Made by a program: the position numbers and the translations under genes. DNA of 39,832 nucleotides, taken from positions 1 through 39,832 of the forward strand of contig CAMEIH010000023.1 in NCBI GenBank assembly GCA_945917985.1. The letters are read 5' to 3'. This DNA comes from an uncultured Clostridium sp. (GTDB taxonomy: Bacteria > Bacillota > Clostridia > Lachnospirales > Lachnospiraceae). The first letter of the stretch is position 1. The number at the start of each line of letters is the position of its first letter. The notes beneath the pieces are model-generated. The model did not search any database and was not told the DNA's origin. It saw only the letters and a program-made list of their open reading frames with translations. This document shows positions 1 through 6,659 of this stretch, one piece after another.

Positions 1-48
1 CCTGGAGCATGTTTCAGATATTATGAAAGAATTTGAGGAGGAATTTTC

Positions 49-1011
49 ATGTCTGCAAGGATAATAGGAACAGGAAGCGCACTCCCTGCGCTCCTTGTGA
101 GTAACCGGGAATTGGAAAAAACAGTAGATACCACAGATGAGTGGATCAGAAGCCGGACCGGTATAGAGAGCCGTCATATTGCGGTGGAGGAGACAACTAC
201 CTCCATGGCGATCGAAGCAGCAAAAAAAGCCTTGCAGGATGCGAAGGTTTCTCCGGAGGAACTTGATCTGATCATTGTGGGAACCATTTCTCCCGATCAT
301 TATTTTCCCTCCACAGCCTGTGAGATCCAGAACGCTCTCGGCGCAGTAAATGCCACCGCTTTTGATATCAGCGCGGCCTGTGCAGGTTTTTTGTTCGGCC
401 TTGGCATCGTGGATGCTTACATGAAAGCAGGAACGGTCAGAACCGCTCTGGTGGTAGGCGCCGAGACTTTGTCCAAGATGATGGACTGGAATGACAGAAG
501 CACCTGCGTGCTGTTTGGAGACGGCGCCGGGGCAGCAGTAGTCAGAAGCGATGCGAGCGGAATCATAAGCATGGTACAGGGCTCGGACGGCGCAAGAGGA
601 GGCGCCCTTACCTGTGAGGGCAGAAGAGTGAACAATCCTTATAAAGAGAATGACACTTCCCTCGATTACACAAAAATGAACGGGCAGGAGGTTTACAAAT
701 TTGCGGTAAAGACAGTACCGAAGTCTATAGAGGAAGCGCTCCTGAAAGCAAATGTGAAGACAGATGAAGTAAAATATTTTCTTCTGCATCAGGCAAACCT
801 GCGCATTATCGAGGCAGTTGCAAAAAGACTTGGACAATCCATCGAAAAATTTCCCACAAACCTTCAAGAATGTGGTAATATTTCAGCAGGGAGTGTTCCC
901 GTTCTCCTTGACTTCGTAAACAGGGAGGGAATGCTTCAAAAAGGAGATACGATTGTACTGGCAGGATTTGGCGCCGGACTTACCTGGGGAGCCACAGTCC
1001 TTACCTGGTAG
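49..1011 (+). CDS. fabH: Beta-ketoacyl-ACP synthase III (KAS III)
   Basis: Cytoplasmic condensing enzyme that starts type II fatty-acid synthesis by joining acetyl-CoA (or a branched acyl-CoA) to malonyl-ACP. At 320 residues it is full length for the family. The thiolase-fold catalytic triad is visible: Cys111 in ISAACAGF, His247 in LLHQANLR and Asn277 in GNISAG. The substrate-loop Arg in DEWIRSRTGI near residue 34 is also present. The start is supported by GAGGAGGA about 7 bases upstream of the ATG. A MarR-family regulator follows 37 bases downstream; in Firmicutes, FabT-type MarR proteins are commonly encoded beside fabH and control fab operons. The rest of the fatty-acid cluster would lie outside the window. 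Confidence 0.97.
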   Translation: MSARIIGTGSALPALLVSNRELEKTVDTTDEWIRSRTGIESRHIAVEETTTSMAIEAAKKALQDAKVSPEELDLIIVGTISPDHYFPSTACEIQNALGAVNATAFDISAACAGFLFGLGIVDAYMKAGTVRTALVVGAETLSKMMDWNDRSTCVLFGDGAGAAVVRSDASGIISMVQGSDGARGGALTCEGRRVNNPYKENDTSLDYTKMNGQEVYKFAVKTVPKSIEEALLKANVKTDEVKYFLLHQANLRIIEAVAKRLGQSIEKFPTNLQECGNISAGSVPVLLDFVNREGMLQKGDTIVLAGFGAGLTWGATVLTW

Positions 1012-1048
1012 ATACCGGAAGTTGTAGTACTTCGGAATTGAGGGAAAA

Positions 1049-1537
1049 ATGGATGTAAAAAAGACATTGAACAGTCTGCTTGTCACTGCGTTTCAGGATG
1101 TGCTTGACATAGAGGAAAAGACACTGATCACAGGTGAATTTACAGACATTACCATGAATGATATGCATGTGATCGAAGCAATTGGGGATGGCGAGCCGAA
1201 AACCAGCTCGACCGTTGCAAAGCAGCTTTCCGTCACTATGGGCACGCTGACAAAGGCCATCGACAGACTGACCAAAAACGATTATGTGCTTCGTGAGCGG
1301 AGCGAGATGGACAAGCGTCTAGTACTGCTTTCCTTGAAGGAAAAGGGCAAGAGAGCCTTTGAACGCCATCAGAAATTTCACGAGGGACTGATCCAGTCGG
1401 TGGTTTCTCAGTTTGATCCGGAAGAGGTAGATTTCCTTGCCCGCACGCTGCATGGTGTGATCGGTTATCTGAAGGATAATGAAGAGGGCATCAAGCAGGA
1501 AATTACTTCCAAGGAATCGGAGAAGACGGTGGAATAG
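1049..1537 (+). CDS. MarR-family transcriptional regulator, FabT-like
   Basis: A 162-residue winged-helix protein of normal MarR length. The DNA-binding part is recognisable: a helix-turn-helix around SSTVAKQLSVTMGTLTKAIDRL (residues ~53-74), followed by a wing with the MarR hallmark RSEMDKRLVLLSL (residues ~84-96), where D-x-R contacts the minor groove. Helical dimerisation segments flank it. Its position directly after fabH suggests a FabT-type regulator of fatty-acid synthesis that would sense acyl-ACP; that role is inferred from the neighbour, not from specific residues. No clear FabT-type palindrome was found in the short gap before the gene, only an imperfect hairpin at 1015-1035. The C-terminal ~20 residues are charged and probably disordered. 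Confidence 0.85.
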   Translation: MDVKKTLNSLLVTAFQDVLDIEEKTLITGEFTDITMNDMHVIEAIGDGEPKTSSTVAKQLSVTMGTLTKAIDRLTKNDYVLRERSEMDKRLVLLSLKEKGKRAFERHQKFHEGLIQSVVSQFDPEEVDFLARTLHGVIGYLKDNEEGIKQEITSKESEKTVE

Positions 1538-1541
1538 GCAC

Positions 1542-1829
1542 ATGATTGACAAAGAAAAATTTCATGTATTTAACTATGTAAAAAAGGATCAGTATACCGC
1601 CAGCATGGATGGCATGCGGTATATGTTGAAAAAGACGGAAAAAGAGGAGGGTTCTGTGCTGGAAGTCATTATCTGGCCGGAGCCTTATTGTTATGCGAAA
1701 ACACCGGAAGAAAACAAGCAGCGCACAGAATTTCCGTTTACTGCAGAAGGGGTGGAACAGGCGGCCGACTGGCTGAATGAACAATATGTGCAGCAGAAGG
1801 CACTCTGGGAGTTGTCAAAAAAGTTGTAA
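1542..1829 (+). CDS. Small conserved hypothetical protein
   Basis: Predicted 95-residue soluble protein beginning MIDKEKFHVF. The ATG four bases after the MarR stop was chosen because the longer frame starts inside the regulator and would add an arginine-rich tail (RKLLPRNRRRRW) that looks like read-through of another frame. Aromatic residues are frequent (FHVFNYVKK, WPEPYCY, ADWLNEQY, LWELSKKL). No signal peptide, membrane segment or metal motif is visible. I do not recognise a named family, though proteins of this look occur near housekeeping genes in Lachnospiraceae. Tight spacing suggests co-transcription with fabH and the regulator. Function unknown. Confidence 0.7.
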   Translation: MIDKEKFHVFNYVKKDQYTASMDGMRYMLKKTEKEEGSVLEVIIWPEPYCYAKTPEENKQRTEFPFTAEGVEQAADWLNEQYVQQKALWELSKKL

Positions 1830-1855
1830 AAATTTCATATTTTTTCGGATTTTTC

Positions 1856-1885
1856 TTGAAAATGAAGTACAAATTGAATTATAAT
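1856..1885 (+). promoter_or_regulatory. Promoter for the 1942 gene
   Basis: TTGAAA (1856-1861), an 18-base spacer and a perfect TATAAT (1880-1885) precede the small gene at 1942. A second TTGACA (1896-1901) with a CATTAT 16 bases further on is also present, but its start point would fall on the ribosome binding site, so the first pair is preferred. Confidence 0.7.
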
Positions 1886-1941
1886 AAATAAGTGGTTGAC
1901 ATAATAGCCAATGAGAGCATTATGAGACGGGAGATGAAGCT

Positions 1942-2235
1942 ATGTCAGCAAGTTATTTAAGTGACGGCATATATCACAGAGAGGTTGCCTTTTGTAAGGT
2001 ATACAGTCAGGACAGCAAGGAAAAGCTGGAGAAGCTTTTTTTACAGAACAGAATTTCTTACTTTATCGAATGGCAAGATAAATCGTTTCTGCAAAGAATC
2101 ATGAGCCGGGACAATTCAAAGGAAAAAAATGTATTTACGATCCGGATTAATGAGGCGGATGTAGAGCGTGCCAAGGAACTGGTATCGGGTCTTGACTCCG
2201 TGAAGCTGCGCAAGACGGATCAGAATGATAAATGA
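1942..2235 (+). CDS. Small protein, possible DUF2007-like domain
   Basis: Predicted 97-residue soluble protein. The core reads like a DUF2007-type ferredoxin-like fold: a first strand AFCKVYSQDS, a helix KEKLEKLFLQNRISYFIEW, then a strand VFTIRINEADVERAKELV in which a short strand is followed by a helix. DUF2007 proteins are described as putative signal transducers of unknown ligand, so the assignment says little about function. It has its own promoter upstream and a strong intrinsic terminator immediately after the stop, so it is probably a single-gene transcript. The start ATG is preceded by GGGAGATG. The family call is from memory of the fold pattern and is tentative. Confidence 0.6.
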   Translation: MSASYLSDGIYHREVAFCKVYSQDSKEKLEKLFLQNRISYFIEWQDKSFLQRIMSRDNSKEKNVFTIRINEADVERAKELVSGLDSVKLRKTDQNDK

Positions 2236-2239
2236 TGAT

Positions 2240-2266
2240 AACCCCGGCTTATACCGGGGTTTCTTT
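2240..2266 (+). terminator. Intrinsic terminator
   Basis: Perfect 7-bp stem ACCCCGG / CCGGGGT (2241-2247 and 2254-2260) with a six-base loop, followed by TTCTTTAT. It begins five bases after the stop of the 1942 gene and separates it from the methyltransferase gene. Confidence 0.88.
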
Positions 2267-2321
2267 ATGCTTAAAGAAAGTGATCTTTTTAGAGAAGCGA
2301 AAGCTTTAGAAGGGAAAAAGT

Positions 2322-3545
2322 GTGATGCAGGAGAATAGAAAGCAGAATTTGGAACAAAGAGATCAGAAAAGGCAGGATACGAAGAAGCAGGAGCAAAAAA
2401 GGCAAGAGCAGGCATGCCCTGTTTTCAAAAAATGCGGCGGTTGCCGGTATCTTGATCTTTCTTATGAAAAGCAGCTGAAGAAAAAGGAGGAACAGCTCCG
2501 TGCGCTGTTAAAGCCTTTTTGCAGGACAGAGAGCTTTATCGGTATGGAGCAGCCTCTTCATTACAGGCACAAGGTGAATGCCACCTTTGGAAGAGACAGG
2601 AAGGGCAATGTCATTTCCGGTACCTATAAGGAGGGTACTCACTTTCTGGTTTCTGTAGATACCTGTCTTTTGGAAAACGAAAAGGCTGACGATATTATCC
2701 GGACCATCAGGAGACTCCTTCCCTCCTTTAAGATCAAAACCTATGATGAGGACACCGGGTACGGGCTTCTCCGCCATGTGCTGATCAGAGTGTCTCATGC
2801 CACGGGGCAGATCATGGTGGTGCTGGTGCTTTCTTCCCCGATTCTTCCCTCCAAAAACAATTTTGTGAAGGCGCTTCGGAAAGAGCATCCGGAGATCTCT
2901 ACCGTGGTGGTCAATGTGAATGACAAAAAGACAAGTATGGTTCTCGGAGAAAAGGAGCAGGTGGTCTACGGCCCCGGCTATATTGAGGATACGCTCTGTG
3001 GGAAAACCTTTAAGATCTCTCCGAAATCCTTTTATCAGGTGAATCCGGTGCAGACGGAGAAGCTGTACGGAAAAGCGCTGGAATATGCAGATCTTACCGG
3101 AAAGGAGACGGTGCTGGATGCCTACTGCGGTACGGGAACCATCGGACTGATTGCTTCGGACCGGGCAAAAAAGGTCATTGGCGTGGAGCTTAATAAGGAT
3201 GCCGTCAAAGATGCCATTGTCAACGCAAAGAGAAACGGTGTCAAAAACGCACAGTTTTATCAGAAGGATGCGGGAGAATTTATGGTACAGCTTGCAGAAA
3301 GCGGGGACAGGGTGGATGTGGTTTTCATGGATCCCCCAAGAAGCGGCAGTAGCGAGCAGTTCCTTGCAAGTCTTGTGAGGCTGTCCCCGGAAAAGGTAGT
3401 TTACGTGTCCTGCAATCCGGAGACCATGGTAAGAGACCTTAAGTATCTGACAGCAAGGGGATACTTTGTGAAAAAGGCTGTGGGTATAGATATGTTCCCC
3501 AATACCGTGGAGATAGAAGCTGTGGCTTTACTGGTAAGAAAATAA
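2322..3545 (+). CDS. rlmD: 23S rRNA (uracil-5)-methyltransferase, RlmD/TrmA family
   Basis: SAM-dependent RNA m5U methyltransferase of about 407 residues. The first ~30 residues are K/Q/E-rich with no obvious TRAM domain. An iron-sulfur motif follows: Cys32, Cys38 and Cys41 (C-x5-C-x2-C in CPVFKKCGGC) plus Cys115 in SVDTCLLEN, the 4Fe-4S ligand pattern of RlmD-type enzymes. The SAM site is LDAYCGTGTIGL and MDPPRSG, and the catalytic nucleophile is Cys364 in YVSCNPET. The start is either GTG at 2322 or ATG at 2325; AGAAGGGA lies just upstream. Firmicutes have several paralogues (RlmCD, TrmFO is unrelated), so the exact target uridine (for example U1939 or U747) cannot be read from sequence alone. 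Convergent with pyrI. Confidence 0.9.
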   Translation: MMQENRKQNLEQRDQKRQDTKKQEQKRQEQACPVFKKCGGCRYLDLSYEKQLKKKEEQLRALLKPFCRTESFIGMEQPLHYRHKVNATFGRDRKGNVISGTYKEGTHFLVSVDTCLLENEKADDIIRTIRRLLPSFKIKTYDEDTGYGLLRHVLIRVSHATGQIMVVLVLSSPILPSKNNFVKALRKEHPEISTVVVNVNDKKTSMVLGEKEQVVYGPGYIEDTLCGKTFKISPKSFYQVNPVQTEKLYGKALEYADLTGKETVLDAYCGTGTIGLIASDRAKKVIGVELNKDAVKDAIVNAKRNGVKNAQFYQKDAGEFMVQLAESGDRVDVVFMDPPRSGSSEQFLASLVRLSPEKVVYVSCNPETMVRDLKYLTARGYFVKKAVGIDMFPNTVEIEAVALLVRK

Positions 3546-3560
3546 CCCTGTCTGCATAAG

Positions 3561-3588
3561 AAAGGCCCGGATCATTTCCGGACCTTTC
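3561..3588. terminator. Bidirectional terminator between rlmD and pyrI
   Basis: 11-bp stem with one C-A mismatch (AAAGGCCCGGA at 3561-3571, TCCGGACCTTT at 3577-3587). A-runs on one side and T-runs on the other let it serve both convergent transcripts. The minus-strand side is followed by TTTCTTATG; the plus side has only a weak T tract. Confidence 0.75.
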
Positions 3589-3624
3589 CATAGATGTGAT
3601 TCACAAAACGGTTTGAAATTTATT

Positions 3625-4056
3625 TTACAGATGCTCTCTGTACTTTTCTTCACAGTATTTGCAGCGGTAGATTTCCTTTTCCTCATCCGCAAGGACGAAG
3701 ATATGAGGAAGCTCCTGCTCGATGGAAGTGATGCATCTGGGATTTTTGCACCTGATCACGTTTTTGATCTCCTTCGGAAGCACCAGCTCCTTCTTGGAGA
3801 CGATCTCACCGTCCTTGATCACGTTGACGGTAATGTTGTGGTCGATAAAGGCCAGCACGTCCAGGTCAAGCATATTGATGTCACATTCTACCTTTAAGAT
3901 ATCCTTTTTTCCCATCTTGTTGCTTCTGGCATTCTTGATGATGGCTACGGTGCAGTCCAGCTTATCAAGCTGCAGGTGATGATAGATGGAAAGACTTTTG
4001 CCGGCTTTGATGTGGTCCAGCACAAAGCCTTCTTCAATTTTTCCTACATTTAACAT
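3625..4056 (-). CDS. pyrI: Aspartate carbamoyltransferase regulatory chain
   Basis: 143-residue regulatory subunit that binds nucleotides and joins PyrB trimers in the ATCase holoenzyme of pyrimidine synthesis. The N-terminal allosteric domain starts MLNVGKIEEGFVLDHIKAGKS. The C-terminal zinc domain has the four-cysteine pattern CKNPRC and CKYC (residues ~109-141), expected for PyrI. It is slightly shorter than the E. coli chain (153). The start has GGGAGG upstream and lies 16 bases after the pyrB stop, so the two are one transcript. Bacilli use a free PyrB trimer; having pyrI is typical of Clostridia and enterobacteria. Allosteric control by UTP, CTP or ATP is family knowledge. Confidence 0.96.
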   Translation of the reverse strand: MLNVGKIEEGFVLDHIKAGKSLSIYHHLQLDKLDCTVAIIKNARSNKMGKKDILKVECDINMLDLDVLAFIDHNITVNVIKDGEIVSKKELVLPKEIKNVIRCKNPRCITSIEQELPHIFVLADEEKEIYRCKYCEEKYREHL

Positions 4057-4072
4057 TTCAAATACCTCCCAT

Positions 4073-4999
4073 TCAATTAAGGCTGTCTAAGTCGATCTCA
4101 AGCAAGGTCAGGATCAGAGCCATCCTCACATAGACACCGTACTGTACCTGTTTAAAGTATGCGGCTCTCGGATCGTCATCCACTTCCACAGAGATCTCAT
4201 TGACTCTCGGAAGAGGGTGGAGCACCATCATATCCGGTTTTGCCTGTTCCATTTTGGCTTTGTCGAGAATGTAAAAATCCTTTAAGCGTACATAGTCTTC
4301 TTCGTTAAAGAAACGCTCCTTCTGTACTCTTGTCATATAGAGCAGATCAAGCTTCGGCATGGTGTCCTCCAGACGGATCACTTCTTCGTAGGGAATGTTC
4401 TTTTCCTTCAGCATATCCGTGATATAGTCGGGAACTTTCAGCTCCTCCGGGGAGATAAAGATAAACCGGATTCCTTCATAACGGACCAGAGCGTTGATCA
4501 GGGAGTGTACGGTGCGCCCGAATTTCAAATCTCCGCAAAGCCCGATGGTAAAGTTATTAAGACGCCCTTTTAAGGAGCGGATGGTTAAAAGATCGGTCAG
4601 TGTCTGGGTGGGGTGCTGGTGACCGCCGTCCCCTGCGTTGATCACGGGAATGGAAGAGCGGCTTGCAGCAACCATGGGAGCGCCTTCCTTGGGATGTCGC
4701 ATGGCGCAGATATCTGCGAAGCAGGAGATCACCCGGATGGTATCGGAAACGCTTTCTCCCTTGGAGGCGGAAGAGGAGTTTGCATCGGAAAAGCCGATCA
4801 CACTGCCTCCTAAATTCAGCATGGCCGATTCGAAACTTAAGCGTGTTCTGGTACTTGGTTCATAGAAACAGGTGGCCAGCTTTTTGCCTTCGCAGGCGTG
4901 GGCGTATTTTCCCATATTTTTTTCAATATCGTTTGCCAGGTCAAAGAGCCTGTCCAGCTCCTCCACGGAAAAATCAAGAGGATTCATTAGATGTCGCAT
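4073..4999 (-). CDS. pyrB: Aspartate carbamoyltransferase catalytic chain
   Basis: 308-residue catalytic subunit that condenses carbamoyl phosphate with aspartate in de novo pyrimidine synthesis. The carbamoyl-phosphate loop [12 protein letters not shown] (STRTR at residues 49-53) is intact, as are the HPTQTLTDL helix and the aspartate-domain loop HPLPRVNEI. The length is normal. The first ATG is preferred because AGGAGT sits eight bases upstream; a second Met at residue 5 is too far from it. A hairpin at 5034-5067 lies 35 bases upstream of the start, so pyrB expression either begins beyond that hairpin or depends on passing it. No PyrR-binding element was recognised. Confidence 0.97.
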   Translation of the reverse strand: MRHLMNPLDFSVEELDRLFDLANDIEKNMGKYAHACEGKKLATCFYEPSTRTRLSFESAMLNLGGSVIGFSDANSSSASKGESVSDTIRVISCFADICAMRHPKEGAPMVAASRSSIPVINAGDGGHQHPTQTLTDLLTIRSLKGRLNNFTIGLCGDLKFGRTVHSLINALVRYEGIRFIFISPEELKVPDYITDMLKEKNIPYEEVIRLEDTMPKLDLLYMTRVQKERFFNEEDYVRLKDFYILDKAKMEQAKPDMMVLHPLPRVNEISVEVDDDPRAAYFKQVQYGVYVRMALILTLLEIDLDSLN

Positions 5000-5033
5000 A
5001 CTGTTTACTCCTTTTCTTACTTATTTTTCCCAA

Positions 5034-5067
5034 AAAAATCGAAGAGCTTTTCTTCTCTTCGATTTTT
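5034..5067 (-). terminator. Terminator after the nitroreductase gene / possible pyrB attenuator
   Basis: Perfect 13-bp stem AAAAATCGAAGAG / CTCTTCGATTTTT (5034-5046 and 5055-5067) with an eight-base loop. Read on the minus strand it ends in a run of seven T. It is 12 bases past the nitroreductase stop and 35 bases before the pyrB ATG. Confidence 0.8.
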
Positions 5068-5078
5068 GAAAATAACAA

Positions 5079-5618
5079 TTACTTATAGATCAATAAATCT
5101 TCCACGGCTTTTCTTCTGGGAGCGGCGGGCTCTTCATCGGGAAAACCGACGGGAATCAGAGCGGCAAGCTCCTGATTTTCGGGAAGCTCTAAAAGAGAAG
5201 CAGCCTTTGCTTCGTCAAAGATACCCATGATCACCGAACCAAGTCCCTTTTCATAAGCAGCAAGGCAAAAAGCCTCGGCAGCGACACCTGCATCAAACAT
5301 CTGCCATCTGTCACCTTTGGCGGTGGTGAAAGAGCCGTCACGCTCATAACCACTGCGTCCCTTGACAAAAGAAAGAGCGATCAGCATGGGCGCATTTTTG
5401 ATAATGACGCCGTTATTTGGGAACATTTCCGTGCATTCCCCGGCAATCTTATCTTTTAATTCGCCTTCCACTGCAGTGTAGCGGGCAATCTGGGAATGCT
5501 TCCAGCTGGGAGCATAAGAAGCTGTTTCAATAATCTCATTCATTAAGTCATGGTCAACGGGAGTACTCTTAAATTTGCGGATACTTCTGCGGCCTTTAAT
5601 GCATTCTTTTGCAGTCAT
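5079..5618 (-). CDS. Nitroreductase-family protein
   Basis: 179-residue FMN-dependent oxidoreductase of the nitroreductase superfamily. The N-terminal MTAKECIKGRRSIRKFKSTPV carries the flavin-binding RRSIR-F signature. The fold continues through ETASYAPSWKHSQIARYTAVE, which contains the substrate and FMN segment, and GLGSVIMGIFDEAKAASLLELPENQELAALIPVGFPDE, the usual C-terminal 'xPVGxP' element. The start was placed at the ATG preceded by GGAGGT; the open frame extends upstream without family similarity. It has its own strong minus-strand promoter (5659-5687) and a terminator after it. The physiological substrate cannot be inferred; members reduce nitroaromatics, quinones or thioamide-like compounds. 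Confidence 0.9.
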   Translation of the reverse strand: MTAKECIKGRRSIRKFKSTPVDHDLMNEIIETASYAPSWKHSQIARYTAVEGELKDKIAGECTEMFPNNGVIIKNAPMLIALSFVKGRSGYERDGSFTTAKGDRWQMFDAGVAAEAFCLAAYEKGLGSVIMGIFDEAKAASLLELPENQELAALIPVGFPDEEPAAPRRKAVEDLLIYK

Positions 5619-5658
5619 AGGTAACCTCCTTTTTGCCTTTGCGATAAACATTTTTATT

Positions 5659-5687
5659 ATCATAGCATACGGACAATTTTCTTTCAA
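5659..5687 (-). promoter_or_regulatory. Promoter of the nitroreductase gene
   Basis: On the minus strand, TTGAAA (5687-5682), a 17-base spacer and TATGAT (5664-5659) stand about 40 bases before the start codon. It is back-to-back with the plus-strand promoter at 5695-5723, with only seven bases between the two -35 boxes. Confidence 0.78.
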
Positions 5688-5694
5688 GAATACT

Positions 5695-5723
5695 TTGCAA
5701 TCCGATATAAAGTTTTGTATAAT
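5695..5723 (+). promoter_or_regulatory. Promoter of the PH-domain gene
   Basis: TTGCAA (5695-5700), a 17-base spacer and a perfect TATAAT (5718-5723), 45 bases before the ATG at 5769. Confidence 0.8.
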
Positions 5724-5768
5724 TGTATCCATAGAGCTTTGTAAAATGGATTTTAAGGAGGATGGTTT

Positions 5769-6155
5769 ATGGCAACAGAATTTGTGGAGAGAAAAAGATG
5801 GCTGTTCTTGGGACTTCCGTTTACCTTTACCAAATATATTATCAAAGAGAATGTACTCACTATTGACAGCGGTTTTTTCAAGAAGGTGGAGAATGACTGC
5901 TATATGTACAAGATTCAGGATGTGGAGCTCAACGCTTCCCTGATGGAGAGAGTTTTCGGTCTCGGAACCGTGATCTGCTATACAGGTGACACCACCCACC
6001 CGAAGCTTCCCCTTGTTCATATTAAGAATGCCAGAGCGGTGAAAGACTTTATTCTGGAAGCTTCAGAGACGGCAAGATTGAAGAGACGTACCATCAATAC
6101 GGTAGATATCGGCGTCGGAGATATGGATCTGGACGGAGACGGGCTCCCCGACTGA
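5769..6155 (+). CDS. Bacterial PH-domain protein with acidic D-x-D-x-DG tail
   Basis: 128-residue protein with a bacterial pleckstrin-homology (bPH2/YdbT-like) core: RKRWLFLGLPFTFTKYIIKENVLTID, then SGFFKKVENDCYMYKIQDVELNASLMERVFGLGTVICYT and LPLVHIKNARAVKDFILEA. The IQDVELxxSLMERxFGxGTV pattern matches domains annotated as PH in Firmicutes. No membrane helix is visible, unlike many YdbS/YdbT proteins. The last residues (VGDMDLDGDGLPD) form a run of acidic residues spaced like a calcium-binding loop, an unusual addition to a PH domain. It has a strong own promoter, AAGGAGGATGG before the ATG, and a terminator after it. Binding partner unknown. Confidence 0.78.
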   Translation: MATEFVERKRWLFLGLPFTFTKYIIKENVLTIDSGFFKKVENDCYMYKIQDVELNASLMERVFGLGTVICYTGDTTHPKLPLVHIKNARAVKDFILEASETARLKRRTINTVDIGVGDMDLDGDGLPD

Positions 6156-6168
6156 CAGAAAGTAAGAG

Positions 6169-6197
6169 AAGCGGTATGAGTTTATCATACCGCTTTC
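6169..6197. terminator. Bidirectional terminator
   Basis: Perfect 11-bp stem AAGCGGTATGA / TCATACCGCTT (6169-6179 and 6185-6195) with a five-base loop, placed between the PH-domain gene and the convergent membrane-protein gene. Confidence 0.85.
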
Positions 6198-6204
6198 CAT
6201 ATGC

Positions 6205-6612
6205 TTACAGGTCTTTTCTTTTCGGACTTAAGAGTTTTTCAAATAAAAGACCGGTAAAGAACCAGTTTGGAAAGAAGTCAAGCCGGATTACGTCCCGGAT
6301 ACGCCATCTGCAGTTTTCGTAGCTCCAGGGACAAAGATCCCTTTTTGTGAGAAATCTTCCGGAAAGATATTCCACGGTAAAGATGCAGACGGCGTAAACG
6401 CTGCCTCTCACATAGGCGGGGAATTTTTTCAGGAGCCTGAAAAGAGGCGTCAGCAAACAGGCACTTCCGTAGATGGGGAACATCCACAGGGAAGTGGTCC
6501 CTTTTAAGGAAAAACGGCGCCTTCTTAAGGAACCGAGGGCTGTGTATATAATTTCCAGGCACCATCCGGTGATGCCGCACTTTAAAAAGCTTTTCACAAA
6601 ATTTTTCATCAT
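6205..6612 (-). CDS. Small membrane protein, CmpB/'putative ABC-transporter type IV' family (PF06541-like)
   Basis: Predicted ~135-residue integral membrane protein. The pattern GITGWCLEIIYTALGSL, SLWMFPIYGSACLLTPLF, VYAVCIFTVEYLSGRFL and CPWSYENCRWRIRDVIRLDFFPNWFFTGLLFEKL matches a family of small Clostridia membrane proteins listed as putative ABC-transporter type IV; the transporter label is weak. About four hydrophobic segments are seen. The start is uncertain: two adjacent Met codons (6612, 6609) fit the family N-terminus but lack a clear ribosome binding site, and the open frame continues upstream to 6699, overlapping folC. It is divergent from folC with almost no space between. Function unknown. 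Confidence 0.65.
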   Translation of the reverse strand: MMKNFVKSFLKCGITGWCLEIIYTALGSLRRRRFSLKGTTSLWMFPIYGSACLLTPLFRLLKKFPAYVRGSVYAVCIFTVEYLSGRFLTKRDLCPWSYENCRWRIRDVIRLDFFPNWFFTGLLFEKLLSPKRKDL

Positions 6613-6659
6613 GAAAACAGTATGTGCAGGAGAAAGAAAACTATACGGGTGAAAGAAAA

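Noticed and set aside
1-64. Frame-2 stretch (LEHVSDIMKEFEEEF...) that could be the 3' end of an upstream gene overlapping fabH
   Set aside because: Only about 20 codons are visible and no family can be recognised; the GAGGAGGA in it serves as the fabH ribosome binding site.
1015-1035. Imperfect hairpin before the MarR gene (CCGGAAGT...ACTTCGG)
   Set aside because: Short, has a bulge, no T tract and no resemblance to a known FabT site; too weak to annotate.
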